A stretch of 64,000 bases of DNA from the NCBI GenBank assembly GCA_947561715.1, contig OX387203.1, positions 3,596,001 to 3,660,000 of the forward strand, read 5' to 3'. Positions 53,201-64,000 of the stretch are shown here, piece after piece. Numbering within the stretch: position 1 is the stretch's first letter; each line of letters starts with the position of its first letter. The translations under genes and the position numbers were made by a program. The notes under the pieces were generated by a model. That model made no database searches. It saw only the letters and a program-made list of their open reading frames with translations, and was not told the DNA's origin. Source of the stretch: Ascidia mentula. Taxonomy: Eukaryota; Chordata; Ascidiacea; Phlebobranchia; Ascidiidae.

Positions 53201-55558
53201 AGTTTTCCAGTTTGCAAGTTATATTATTTTGAAACAATATAGATCCCAGTTCTGCTGTGTTTTACTGGGTATCGGATGGTAGCCTTTTTGAAAGTAATGT
53301 AAACCTTCTCAATACTTTAAAACCTATATTTAATGTATTAAATATGTTATATTTGGTAAAAAAAAGTACCTTCTAGGGCAATTTCTGGCAAAGGTCCGTC
53401 TTTCTGAGTTGTACCATCTGGCAAGGTTTCCCTGTTACAGCTTTCTGTAGCATTTGTAATAGATTATCTTTATTTTGTGGTTTGTTTTGAATGGTTTACA
53501 GAATGTGTTATTTAAGATCAGATTTAACATTAGAGCAAATGTATCTTGCAGAAATAACCTGAAGAAACTTCCATTTTGTTTGTTTGTGCTGTAGCCTGAT
53601 TACCATCTTCTGTTGGTAATTCAGTTGGACTGAACAGTTTATTCATTGTTTGATCCACTAAAGACACCTCTGTAATAAAAATAGGGAAAAATGAAGACAT
53701 GAAGTGTATGTTTACATAAGCTTTTAGAAATTCTAAAGGTAAAGTACCTGAAGGTGGCATGTTAAATGTTTCTTTGTCCACATTGCTGTGGTGTTGCATT
53801 GCATTTTTAGCAGCTGCAAACCCAATTTTTCTGACAGTTCCTACTCGTACTTCAGTGTCCTCAAATTGTACACCTGCATGTTAAAAGGTATGATTTGTAC
53901 ATGATTCCTACACACATAAAATTGGTGCATATATATGTATATATGTGTGTGTGTTAATCTACGGCCATTATATACAAACATTTGGTAAATTTTTAGTTAG
54001 TGCCATTGAACAGTATTTTATTTGTTGTTCTTGATCATCCAGAATCTTTGGTTTATTTGTAAAGCATATATTTAGATATTTAATGCAAACAATTATCCAA
54101 ACAGAAAGTTAGCAATTGTGTAACTAGTTACTTCTGGGGTTTGGTGGCATCTTTGGTGCAGTATCCATCCCAGTTTTGAGTTGATAGGTGATTGATGTTC
54201 TGTCGACAGTGCTTTCATCTAAGTATAAATTTTTGCTACCTCGTTAAGATACAAAAACAGGAATTTCAAAGTCACCGAAGGTGCTACTCATGTTGTTTAG
54301 ATATTATAACGGTTACTTGGACTTTGTATTGGATATATAGTAATAATGCAAATTTTTGAACCAATTTTATTAATATTATGTTGCTGTTGCTGCCTTAATA
54401 TTATGTTGCTGTTGAAAGCTACCTTCAAGAAACGTTTTTGCCAGTGGTGGTTTGCCAATCTGTGTTATTCCACCTGATGAGTTTCCAGTGTCTTGGTTTT
54501 CTTCAGCAACTACAAAGGGTTCATGAAGGTTTATATTAGTTTTCCAGAATGTGTTATTTAAGATCAGATTTAACATTAGAGCAAATGTATCTTGCAGAAA
54601 TAACCTGAAGAAACTTCCATTTTGTTTGTTTGTGCTGTAGCCTGATTACCATCTTCTGTTGGTAATTCAGTTGGACTGAACGGTTTATTCATTGTTTGAT
54701 CCTCTAAAGACACCTCTGTAATAAAAATAGGAAAAATGAAGACATTAAGTGTATGTTTACATAAGCTTTTAGAAATTCTAAAGGTAAAGTACCTGAAGGT
54801 GGCATGTTAAATGTTTCTTTGTCCACATTGCTGTGGTGTTGCATTGCATTTTTAGCTGCTGCAAGCCCAATATTTCTGAAATTTCCTACTCGTACTTCAG
54901 TGTCCTCAAACTGTACACCTGCTTGTTAAAAGGTATGTTTTGTACATGATTCCTACACACATAAAATTGGTATATGTGTGTTAATCTACAACCATTATAT
55001 ACAGACATTTGGTAAATGTTTAGTTCATTGAGCATGTCCAATAGCATATTACTTGTTGAAGGAACGTCTTCCACATTTTCACATTGTTTGGGGCTGGACG
55101 TTGTTGCACTCATACAATGCACATCATGGTTCAATCCCCAGTGTAGGTTTCTGTTCAGATTAAAATTTTCATGTTTATATAGAACTGGCGTTGCCTATCT
55201 TGAATGAATAAGGTCATGCAGCATCTGATCTATCTAGGTTTTAAGCTAACATGACAATATGTGTAATGTAAAGTAAACACAATAAAAACTTACTTGCTTT
55301 GGTTGCTTTGCTTTAACTTGCTGTCATCAACCTTCAAGCACACTCACAATATATATATAACAGAGAATGTCAACTTAAGTGTGTATCCTAAAAACTACTA
55401 ATAAAATTTTGTGTAATCAGGAGAATATTATGTTTTTATTATGCAGTATTTTGGCCGAACTTTCTACATAGTAATTTTTATGTGTTTAATGTTTACGTTA
55501 ACTGACATTACATACCTGAAGCAAGCACTACGGCAAAAACTCGCATTGAGTGTTCCAT
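47205..55558 (-). CDS. Gln-rich gene, unit C, expanded and probably truncated
   Basis: Third copy. Start codon at 55558, first exon 55516-55558, last exon 47205 to about 47402. The exon block equivalent to A exons 2-6 (GVQFEDTEV, EVSL-DQTMNK, ESCNRET, EENQDTGNSS, DESTVD) is present about three times: 54132-54918 (lacking the ESCNRET exon), then two copies with a period of about 1.34 kb. Every exon is phase 1-1, so the frame survives. At the junction of the exon near 50930 with the next exon, the split codon becomes TA+G, a stop, where A and B have CA+G (Gln). If spliced as in A and B, the protein would lose its Cys-rich end. It may be a pseudogene or encode a shorter secreted form. Confidence 0.45.
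48358..48515. mobile_element. Inverted-repeat element, unit C
   Basis: About 158 bp, with the same ends and interior (GATGACCGGTGAAACGTTGG) as the copy at 35446. Confidence 0.55.
51318..54545. repeat. Tandem internal expansion of an exon block
   Basis: GTGCCATTGAACAGTATTTT recurs at about 51318, 52662 and 54001, giving a period near 1.34 kb. The third copy breaks off at 54545 and joins sequence equivalent to about 52155. Units A and B have one copy. Confidence 0.85.
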
Positions 55559-56397
55559 AACGTTACACAATTGCGCAAGCCAGGAAGCCACCGTTCATGT
55601 GACAATTTGGGCCAACACTGGTGTTTCTGTTTTGCGTTTCTCGACCACAATTAACCTTAGTTTACACATGAAAATCAGGTAATTCCCAAAAAAATTTGGA
55701 TACCCCTTTAAAAAATCCTGGATATGCCTATACATACCTCGCAACTATATGGATCTTGTTGTTCACATAATGAAAATGGAGCTGTCCCGGAAGAGCTCCT
55801 AGTATGTGTAAATAGTTATGGATTAAAAAGAGCAAAGTTTTCAAAACCGTTTTCAATCAAAAAATTTAACAAATGCAGTTTGGGGCTTCCAAATTAAAAC
55901 AGGCACACAGGCAAAGTTAAATTTACATGAGTACCTGATGCGCAATACATTCCTCACATCGCTGGCTGTATTCTGCAAAAAAAATTACCATTACTTGAGA
56001 TATTGAGATGTGTCTAAATTTTATACAATTTGACACAATACAAAACCAACAAAACATTACATTTACATGCAACCATCATTTTACAACAATAAAGCAAAAG
56101 CTTAATGTTTTGTTTCTGATGAATCAAGATATATATTAAGTTGTTATATATTACACTGGCCCATGATTTTGTTTTATACCTTATTTTTAGAATTTTCTGT
56201 ATTGTTTTTGTTTGTTGGCACTTGATGAAAACAGCAATTTTATATTGCCAAAATATACTTTCACTTAATTATGTGGAGTGGCCATGTTAATTGTAAAGAT
56301 TCATTTATTAATGTTGAATTGATTGATCAAAACGATGAAATGTAAAATAATCCCTTTAATTGTGTTTTGTAGGTAGCTATATGCAATTAAAAAGGTC

Positions 56398-57404
56398 ATG
56401 AAAGTGTTTATTTTCAACATTCACAGGTTTGTAAACTCAATCTTATGTGCAATTTCTGCACTATAACAGTGAAATCAATAAAGACCATGACAAGTTGTCT
56501 CCAAATAAGATAGTTTCATAATTAACACCAAATTGTTTTCAGGTGCAATTATGCAACAAGCAACGAGGTGAAACAACATTATTTTGTGACACCAATCAAA
56601 ACCTGTATAAAGACTTTCTTCTACTGTCCAAATTCCGCATACAATAATACTAAAAGTAAGTATTGTAAGATATACTACTGTCAACATTGTTATGTTTCAT
56701 ATGAGGCAAGAACATGCCATCATATGAATGGACCAGTCTCTTTATTTTCAGAATTACGAGCAAATCCGTAAACAGTGTTCCATTATTGTAGCTTTGTTTT
56801 TGCTAAAGATTAGGGCTGTTATGTCTGTAAAAGTTTTTATAAAACATACTTACGTCTTCATCATCATCATCAGAGCAACTGTTCGTACGTTCTAAATGGA
56901 TGTAAATTCATATTACACATAAATAGTTTGTTTACTTAACAATGACCGAAGTTCTTACTTTTTTCTTTATTTCCTTCCATTTCTGAAAGACCAGTTTCAC
57001 AAAAGCTTTTTTGCAGTAAATCTCAAGAAAATTGAGACGAAAATAGTAATAAAAACTACTATAATCCTACGACTCTTGCCTTTTGCAACTTACTGTCAAA
57101 ATACAAATTTTGAAGCTTTAGTAATGTTTATCATATTTCTTTAATATTGTTAAGGTAACCAAAGCCCACAGTATAAACGCTGGAGACCACAAGGAATCTC
57201 TATGCAGCCAGTAAGGATGGAAGTTTATGGCGTCTCACTCACCAAAAGGCCAATTCGTCTTTATAACAGGTATATACCAAACATTATTTTTGTGGTATCA
57301 GAAAGTTTTGTCAAAGAATAAATAAAAACACACTGCACAAATCGCATAATTGCATTGCCATTCCAAAACCATGTGTAAGTCCTAAAAAGAAACACCTGAT
57401 GTAG
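56398..57404 (+). CDS. Small possibly secreted Cys-containing protein, unit C (119 aa)
   Basis: Not recognised. Four exons: 56398-56426, 56543-56655, 57155-57269, 57302-57404. The junction phases all agree (2, 1, 2) and the total is 360 nt. The protein starts MKVFIFNIH, has Cys at CNY, TCI and YCPNS, a basic stretch (YKRWRPQG) with PVRMEVYGVSL and RPIRLYNR, then FCQRI, NCIAIPKPC and SPKKKHLM. Six Cys suggest disulphides if it is secreted, but the hydrophobic start is short, so a signal peptide is doubtful. The start codon is a guess and an upstream exon is possible. It lies between the divergent Gln-rich and ENPP genes. Copies in A and B are damaged. Confidence 0.4.
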
Positions 57405-58196
57405 GTATGGCGCAATCCCCTGGTCATGTGATTCAGTGGTTCATGGGTCAAATGCAGGTGGAAAAATTTTTTTTCAATTTTTATGGGATAAAAATTGACC
57501 ACAAAGAGTAAGCCCAATTTTTTTATTTCAATACCCCCAGAAGTTCGAATCTTGCTCACAAACCTATCGTTTATCCCAAGTCATGTGATCGTGCGTCAGT
57601 GACGCTGCGTCACGATACTGATCTGATAAAACTCGATTTTTTTTCAATGTTAGGGGTGTTAAATCCAATCACAAGCAGAATACCTAACAATGTGAACGAA
57701 GGTTAAATATTCTCTCTGTCGTTTTTTATAATTGTAAGATCCACCATGGTATGTTGTCAGTGAACAAAGAGCACATGTTTTAAAAAAAAATCGTGTTGAA
57801 ATCTAAAAAATATTTCCTAATGGACTCTGGGCGACGTTTGATAGATGCGATAGTATGAAAATGGCAGAAACTCCACCTGCGTTGATAGGGTGGCAATATA
57901 AAACGTGTTTCAACAGCAACGCAACCGAACACATGTTAGCGATATCAAGAAAAAAAAACTTGTTTGTGGGCATCGAAATGTAAATATGAATCAGGACGCA
58001 TAAACACGTGCACATATAAATCTTCTTTACACATTTTCTTCCTTGTAATCGTATGTTTTTGTTCCTTTAAATCACAGATAGCCACGTCATTGTTCTATTT
58101 GATCAATGCATAGTTCAACGCCTTAGGAGCCGGAATTTCTTCCTTGTTTAAAGCATTTCGTACGCAGCAATTCTTAGGATTATTTCGATGGTTTGG

Positions 58197-61100
58197 TCAC
58201 ACGGATTTTTTAATGGGGTTAGGAGTAGATCTGGCAGCAGAAACTTGTTTAAATTGCCACACAACAAAACACAACCCCAGAAAAGATAACGCCATAAGTA
58301 CAACTGGTGTTATATCTTGCGCATCAACGGCTTGAACGAGTGTTGGTGCAAGGACATCCAATGAACCGTTGTTAGGCGCGGGGGTCAGTCCAAGGAGGTA
58401 TGACATCAAGGAGTAAACATGTATGGAGTCAAATCCATCCACTGTCAGGTTTTTCTTGAGGAAAACACATATGGTTTGCAGACGATGTAGCGCATGGGAT
58501 TTGGACTCTATGGTCGCTAAAATCGCTTGTAATATTTAGTAGAATGACGCATGGTTGCTTTAGGCAATATTTAAAGACATTTAATTTACTGAGGCACATC
58601 TCTGCAAAAAAAACTTTTATGTTTGTCATAGGTCGATTGTAAACTTGATGCAAGCAATTTGTTGCTCGAGGGTTCGAGTCCCGGTGGGGTTTGAACAAAA
58701 TGCGCAATCACAGGTAACTTCGTATTGCGTGCATGTTGCAGCCCTTGTTATTCTATCTCGTCTAACCAACCTTAAATGAGGGCCCGATACTGAAGTAGAT
58801 TCCGTACATGTCGGTTATATTATTGTCGTAACCGTGTTGACCCTTTTCGTCATGAAACCCTGGAAACATCTGAAACATAACGCAAAGTATGTTGTACGTT
58901 TTGAAAGCTGTTGCGATTCATATGGATGTTTCTGTTGTTATTCAGACGCAATATGGGAAAAATCTGCAGTGTCGCTAAAAATGTTTTCATTATCGTGTAT
59001 TAAACTCTATTTCATCACATTAGGCAATTCCACACTTAAATTGGATGCGATATTTGTTAATAAATATATTTTGGCATATTACTGGTCAAGTGTTTTAAGC
59101 AGTGTTTTCCAACCGGTGGTACGCATACCACTACAGTGGTAGGCGACGACATTTTAGGTGGTACGCGAGCACCTTTCCGGATATAATTCGAATTTAAAAA
59201 ATAGTAAGTGATCTTAAAATGTTTGTTACTTCATCCCCTAGGTTACTTTGCCACACTCAACTAGGTGAAACGCGTCGAAATTGTTTTACCTCCAAGTGGT
59301 ACGCAATCACAAAAAGATTGGGAATCTCTGGTTTAAAGGATGTAATCCCCCAGTTCGGACCATAGACCGCGGCCCAAATTCGGCTTATCTAGTTTTTAAA
59401 TTTGCCCCGCCATGGTTTGGTATAAAATTGCATCGCCTCTTGAGAAAGTTGTTCATATTGCAGCAGTATAGTGTAATTTGATTGTCCGTTTTTGCTATTC
59501 GGTTACGGTATTTAAACGTAACTTTTTGTGATAGAAGGAAGTCCATAACCGTTATTGTGTTTTCTCTACCTCGTAGCAAATAACCTGCGTCATCGCACAC
59601 GTTCGTGCGGCTTCTGGTTTTTAAATACCGTTTTTGTATTATGCAATGATCCTAAACCTGGACTGTTTCCTGGACGGAAATATTCATTAATGGCTTTGCA
59701 TTTTCAGATGTTTGGCCGCATGCAGAGGGATATCAACAACTGATAAGACCCATTACTGTAGTCAACCCTTCTCGTAGGACGAATTTCGCTAATTGTTGAA
59801 TAGATGTAAGCAATATGTTGATGTAACTTGCCTCGTAAAGTTTGTATCCCTTGTGTGCCAGAAGGAATATTGACGTCACTCTTTCTTGGTTGAAATGCCA
59901 CCTTTCCGGCATTTCGTCTTTCAGGTAAACGTCCATCTTTAAATTTGCATCTGAAATTTGGTATTTTAAAGCTTAGTTGCTGATCATATTAAGCGATTCC
60001 AAAGACAACTGTGTTTATCATTAGTGTTGCTGTTAAATATACACAGCATATTAACATGTCCCGCATTTAACTTTAAGTAGTAAACTCCCAAGTTTCCTGC
60101 ACCTATGAAATTTGTTTCAAATACTATAATGGATCAATTCTATTTCACCATTGATTAAATTTACGAGTCATGTTGAAGAAAGTTTACCAATATTTGTCTT
60201 GTAGAACATATATTATGCTACTACTGCCACAGGCTATGAATTTACATCGTTTTTGCGACATTCAATACCTTTAAGTTGTCTATACACATTCATAAGCTCT
60301 CCGGGCTTTGGTTCGACGAAACCATTCGTTCCCATGCAGTACAAGTAATCCAACTGCTCAATACTGACGTGCTTTAACACAGATATCGTATCCTCGTCTT
60401 TTATGCTCGTGTCCACTTCAGTCACTCCGTGGTCGCTGCAACAATGCCAAATAAATTGATCTGGAACATCTTTTTTTGCGTGGTAATTTCTGCAGCAATG
60501 TAAAGCCAACAAACGCTGGCACCTCATATTAGTCCAATGTCGCATATCTGTATTTCTATTATAATAAGTTTCGTCGACGGGAAATACCCACCATGCAATC
60601 CTTTGTCACAGACTCAATGTAACAATAACAAAACAGAGCAATTAGTAATGCATAACTTTACAGTTGAGTGAGCACACATGAAAGTTTAGTCGAATACTTT
60701 GCAATAAATATATGGTGTCAGAATCTATAGTATATATATATACATAAGGTTGTATACCTGGTAATAATGATGTCAAGTTCGTCGGACAAACCCGATGATT
60801 TCACTTTGTCCAACATATAGAAAATGGTGCGATTCACCTTCGGCAAAACATCATTTATTACCAAGGACGACCAAGGTCCGTGCGTGTGACATTGATTGTC
60901 CGGCTGAAAAAAATGTGTGAGCAGTTTTTTTATGGTTTCTTGGGGATTGGGTCTGGAGCCATTTTACGTATTTTTACTCATCAACATAGACGGAACTAAT
61001 TCTGAGGAAGTAAGTCTTGTCTTTGGCAGTTATCGATAAATCAACGCGATTTTCGAGTCCATCGAGCGCAGGAAATTGATTTATTTACTTAACCGTCTGC

Positions 61101-63227
61101 CGTGGGACCAATCAAGTTTGACGCGAGTTAATTTAAAGTCATAAAACCTGCCTGTGCCAACTAGATTGCTTCATTAATACACATCACAGAGTAAGTTGTT
61201 GTCACACAAAAGAAGACAATGCCTATCGAAGGGCATGACTCTCAGATTAATGAGCAAGTGTAACTAAGTTACAATACAAAACCCTAATTTTGTCCAAAAA
61301 AGTTGTCTAGGGAAGTTATCAACATGTTATTCAGTGTCCAGTGGAAATAGGCCCTTGATATTTTCTTTTGAAACGCAAAACCTACATGTGCGAAGTAAGC
61401 CACCACCAGGTCAAGATCGTGCTCTGTGAACCATGACAGAAATTCATCCACGTGACCTCGCCAGTCTTCTTCTCCGTTCGCTATTTCTTCCGTCATAAGT
61501 CGTCGAAAAGTCGCAGTGCGACCTCCAATTTTTGCGTAGCTGCCCGGATAATGGTGTGCTCCACTTTTTAAACCCTGGCCGCAGTCAAATAAGTTATGAT
61601 GGATATCGTAAAATTGCCTGTAAACATCTGTTATGCCAAGTTCAACATGGTGCTATAAAATGAGATTCTATAGGGAGGCCTTTTTGAACATTTCACTGTT
61701 CTACAGCATGGTGCTATTTAAGTGATTTGTGGGCAAAAGTATTTTCAGCGCATCAAATGCAAACTCTACATTTGCCTAACCTGTTTAACAGCTGTTATCC
61801 AAATAGGTTCACCACCGTTGTCCCACCAATAATCTGTTTTATACGTTGGAAAATAGTCATGACCGGGCGGAGGCTCACTCGTATTCATCATGCAGTTTGT
61901 GATAACTCCGTGTGATTCGACGTACAGACCTACAGGAAATCGGATACAAGCACATTTCATGCAAAGGAGTTCTAAAGTTTTTGCTATCTTGTCCCCAAAA
62001 GTGTATTTGTTCGTAAATAAACGATCATATTCGCTCACGGCCACAAGGGAGGTACTATGTGCAGTGATTCCCAACCTTTTTGAGGTTGCGTACCACTTGG
62101 AGGTAAAACAATTTCGACCCGTACCACGTAGTTCAGTGTTACAAAGTAACCTAGGGGATGAAGTAACAAATATTTCGAAATCACTTACGATTTCTTAAAT
62201 TCGCAAATTACGAAATGGTGCACGCGTACGACCTGGAATGCCGTCGCCTACCACTAGGGTACGCATACCACCGGTTGGGAATTAGTGCATCCAGGTCATG
62301 CTGTTATGTCACTGGCACAAAGTTTGTTGTTGTTTTATGTGTTATTTGTTATGTGTAATTTGCCTAAATTTCGTGATGGGGGGAATCATCGACCATCACT
62401 CTTTGTGATATATTTGGATGCCCGACAAGGGAGGACCGATTCTTCGGTACCACCTGGTAAACGGACTGATTACAAATATATTCAGCTACAGCTAAAATGA
62501 TAGCCCAGCTTCTTTCGTCGTTACGTCGCATCTTTGCATCTGCTGTTGGTGCTAATCACTCATGTAGAACGCGTGAACAAAAAAAAGCTTTTGCGAAATG
62601 TCAGCAAAACTGTCAACACTAATTCGTTACCTGTAGCCAAAGTTGTGTGGCATGGTCCTGTGTAAGTTGGAAAGGGAGGTCTAATGTACTTTGCTCGGAC
62701 ACCGTTTTCTTGCAAATACTTGAAGGCGGAAATTTGACCTTCCTGCCCGGCATAATCATGTCTGATAAAACCTTGCTTAATTAATAATATATATCGTTGC
62801 ATAACATGAGGGGTTATACAGTTATTTCGAAAACCCGAGTCGCGCGTTTTAATACAATGGTTTGATGGTAAGTATAATTTTACTTCCAAACAGTCGCGTA
62901 CATCATTTCCTTTCCGCCACGTTTCCTGCTGTTTTATTCTCAAAAACATGCAAGATGGCATGACGCCAGTTTTGTACATCACCATTTTACTGTTTTCTAA
63001 TGTTTTGCCCGCGAAAAACAGTATCTTAAACCACAACTTGAGAGGTTTTTACGTTTTAAAAGTTTATTCGTTTGCGTCAAATCAGATCCACTATAGTTTT
63101 GGTCGACAATGCCATCTTACCTTGCACCATCGAATACAACCAAGAGCAGCTTGCTTGAGCTACAAAATCCCGTGCAGAAAACAAGCAATAGCAAATTCAG
63201 TGCTGCTTGATTGACTTTGCAAGTCAT
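58197..63227 (-). CDS. ENPP4/5-like ectonucleotide pyrophosphatase/phosphodiesterase (454 aa)
   Basis: Nine exons in transcript order: 63121-63227, 62631-62761, 61781-61929, 61386-61574, 60758-60903, 60269-60435, 59832-59950, 58771-58869, 58197-58454. All phases agree; total 1365 nt. It starts with a signal peptide (MTCKVNQAALNLLLLVFC). Family motifs occur in order: LLVVFDGAR (metal Asp), PPFPTYTGPCHTTLATG (nucleophile Thr in FPT), GLYVESHG, WWDNGGEPIWITAVKQGL, HHYPGS, PDNQCHTHGP (metal Asp and His), TSDHGVTEV (metal Asp-His), ERWHFN, GQHGYDNN (metal His), then LLGLTPAPNNGS. A membrane helix (ITPVVLMALSFLGLCFVVW) and a short basic tail end the protein. Length and single C-terminal helix match ENPP4/ENPP5, surface enzymes that cleave phosphodiester or pyrophosphate bonds. 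Intron 7 has a GC-AG junction. Only this copy in the window is complete. Confidence 0.9.
59100..59330. mobile_element. hAT-like MITE, unit C
   Basis: Same site as in A and B (ENPP intron between exons 7 and 8). Target duplication GTTTTAAG/GTTTAAAG. A few extra bases repeat GGTACGCATACCAC near the left end. Confidence 0.65.
62062..62287. mobile_element. Second hAT-like MITE, inverted, in ENPP intron 2
   Basis: Begins CAGTGATTCCCAACCTTTTTG and ends CCGGTTGGGAATTAGTG, with GTACC/GGTAC repeats inside. Orientation is opposite to the element at 59100. The right terminus has decayed and no clear target duplication was found. Confidence 0.55.
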
Positions 63228-63712
63228 TTTAGAAACAAAATTGCAGTAGTATTAGCTGCTATATGTTACTTTATGAGACTTTACAGAAAACTTAATTGTT
63301 TTCTGCAATTAAGTATCTGTTAATATTGCACCTCGTTTCGCCAACCATACCGTAAGCCTTAATTAGGTTTATGACTGTATGGTAGAGGAAACGTCAGATG
63401 AATGAAAAAGCATGTTTCGACAGAAGAGTGTTTCAACAGCAACGCAACCGAACAAATATTAGCGATATCACTAAAATCTTGTTTGTGGGCATCGAAATGT
63501 AAATATTAATCAGGACGCAGAAACATGTGCACATCAATCTTCTTTAATCATTTTCTCCCTTTTATTCGTATTTTTATTCATTTAAATCACAGGTAGCCAC
63601 GTCATTGTTCTATTTGATTAATGCCATAGTTCAACGCCTTGGGAGCCGGAATTTCCTCCTTGTTCGAAGCATTTCGTGTGCAGCAATTCTTAGGATTATT
63701 TCGATGGTTTGG
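63228..63712. other. ENPP 5' flank and start of unit D
   Basis: From about 63420 the sequence again matches the 3' flank of the ENPP gene (about 57900-58196). Only about 200 bp of unique sequence separates the ENPP start codon from the next unit, so its promoter must be compact. No clear TATA box. Confidence 0.6.
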
Positions 63713-64000
63713 TCACACGGATTTTTTAGTGGGCTGAGGAGTAGATCTGGCAGCAGAAACTTGTTTAAATTGCCACACAGCAAAACACAACCCCATAAAA
63801 GATAACGCCATAAGTACAACTGGTGTTATATCTTGCGCCATAAAATCAACGGCTTGAACGAGTGTTGGTGCAAGGACATCCAATGAACCGTTGTTTGGGG
63901 CGGGGGTCAGTCCAAGGAGGTATGACATCAAGGAGTAAACATGTATGGAGTCAAATCCATCCACTGTCAGGTTTTTCTGCAGAAAAACATATAGGGTTTG
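63713..64000 (-). CDS. ENPP4/5-like gene of unit D, last exon only
   Basis: Exon 9 at 63713-63976, ending in stop, with acceptor CTGCAG. It encodes DGFDSIHVYSLMSYLLG, the NNGS motif, the membrane segment and a tail ending PTKKSV. Two tail-region replacements (Val to Ala in CFAVW, Asn to Gln in the PxPTKK region) distinguish it from the other copies. The rest lies beyond the window, so its integrity is unknown. Confidence 0.75.
   Translation of the reverse strand, partial: QTLYVFLQKNLTVDGFDSIHVYSLMSYLLGLTPAPNNGSLDVLAPTLVQAVDFMAQDITPVVLMALSFMGLCFAVWQFKQVSAARSTPQPTKKSV

Larger units (their letters stand above)
45060..63420. repeat. Segmental duplication unit C
   Basis: Starts at sequence matching about 18500 of unit A, so it lacks the EGF terminal exon. 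It runs through a complete ENPP gene to about 63420, where sequence matching the ENPP 3' flank (about 57900) begins again as unit D. It is longer than A and B because of an internal expansion (51318-54545) and the full ENPP 5' half. Confidence 0.8.

Noticed and set aside
62560..63036. 158-codon minus-strand open frame read as one exon
   Set aside because: Only 62631-62761 is ENPP coding. The rest is intron; the true junction (ACATGATTATG after CAG) matches the first exon ending in FDGA plus AG.

Overview
The window looks like nuclear DNA of an invertebrate chordate, most like a tunicate such as Ciona. This rests on AT-rich sequence, many small exons, short introns with GT-AG junctions, and strings of calcium-binding EGF exons that all sit in phase 1. 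The species is inferred, not proven. No bacterial operons, rRNA, tRNA genes or CRISPR arrays are visible.

Left part (1-18.2 kb, plus strand): three genes for extracellular or cell-surface proteins. The first (cut by the left edge) combines EGF modules with a zona-pellucida (ZP) domain, a basic furin-like site and three more EGF modules. The second (4866-14119, 22 exons, 923 aa) and third (15066-18178, 7 exons, 292 aa) are paralogues. Both have a signal peptide, a shared N-terminal domain, EGF modules and a hydrophobic tail typical of a GPI anchor signal. ZP and EGF proteins of this kind are typical of egg coats and other surface matrices; the role here is inferred.

Right part (about 17.95-64 kb): a tandem array of large segmental duplications. 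Unit A is about 17.95-30.86 kb, B 30.86-45.06, C 45.06-63.42, and D starts at about 63.42. Each full unit carries: the end of the EGF/GPI gene or its flank; a possible plus-strand promoter with a short 5' exon; a minus-strand Gln-rich gene with a cysteine-rich C-terminus; remains of a small plus-strand gene; and a minus-strand ectonucleotide pyrophosphatase/phosphodiesterase (ENPP4/5-like) gene. Only unit C has a complete ENPP gene (9 exons, 454 aa, all metal-ligand motifs present). The ENPP copies in A and B lost their first four exons at the duplication junctions and carry further damage.

The Gln-rich gene is the most dynamic element. It has 19 exons in A (564 aa), a chimeric in-frame exon in B, and a threefold internal exon-block expansion plus a junction-spanning stop in C. 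Nearly all its exons are symmetric phase 1-1, so exon blocks can be multiplied or lost in frame. Unit C is a mosaic, in places A-like and in places B-like, which suggests unequal crossing-over or gene conversion.

Gene models were built by hand from splice sites and phase agreement. Exon chains whose phases all agree and whose total length is a multiple of three are noted as such.
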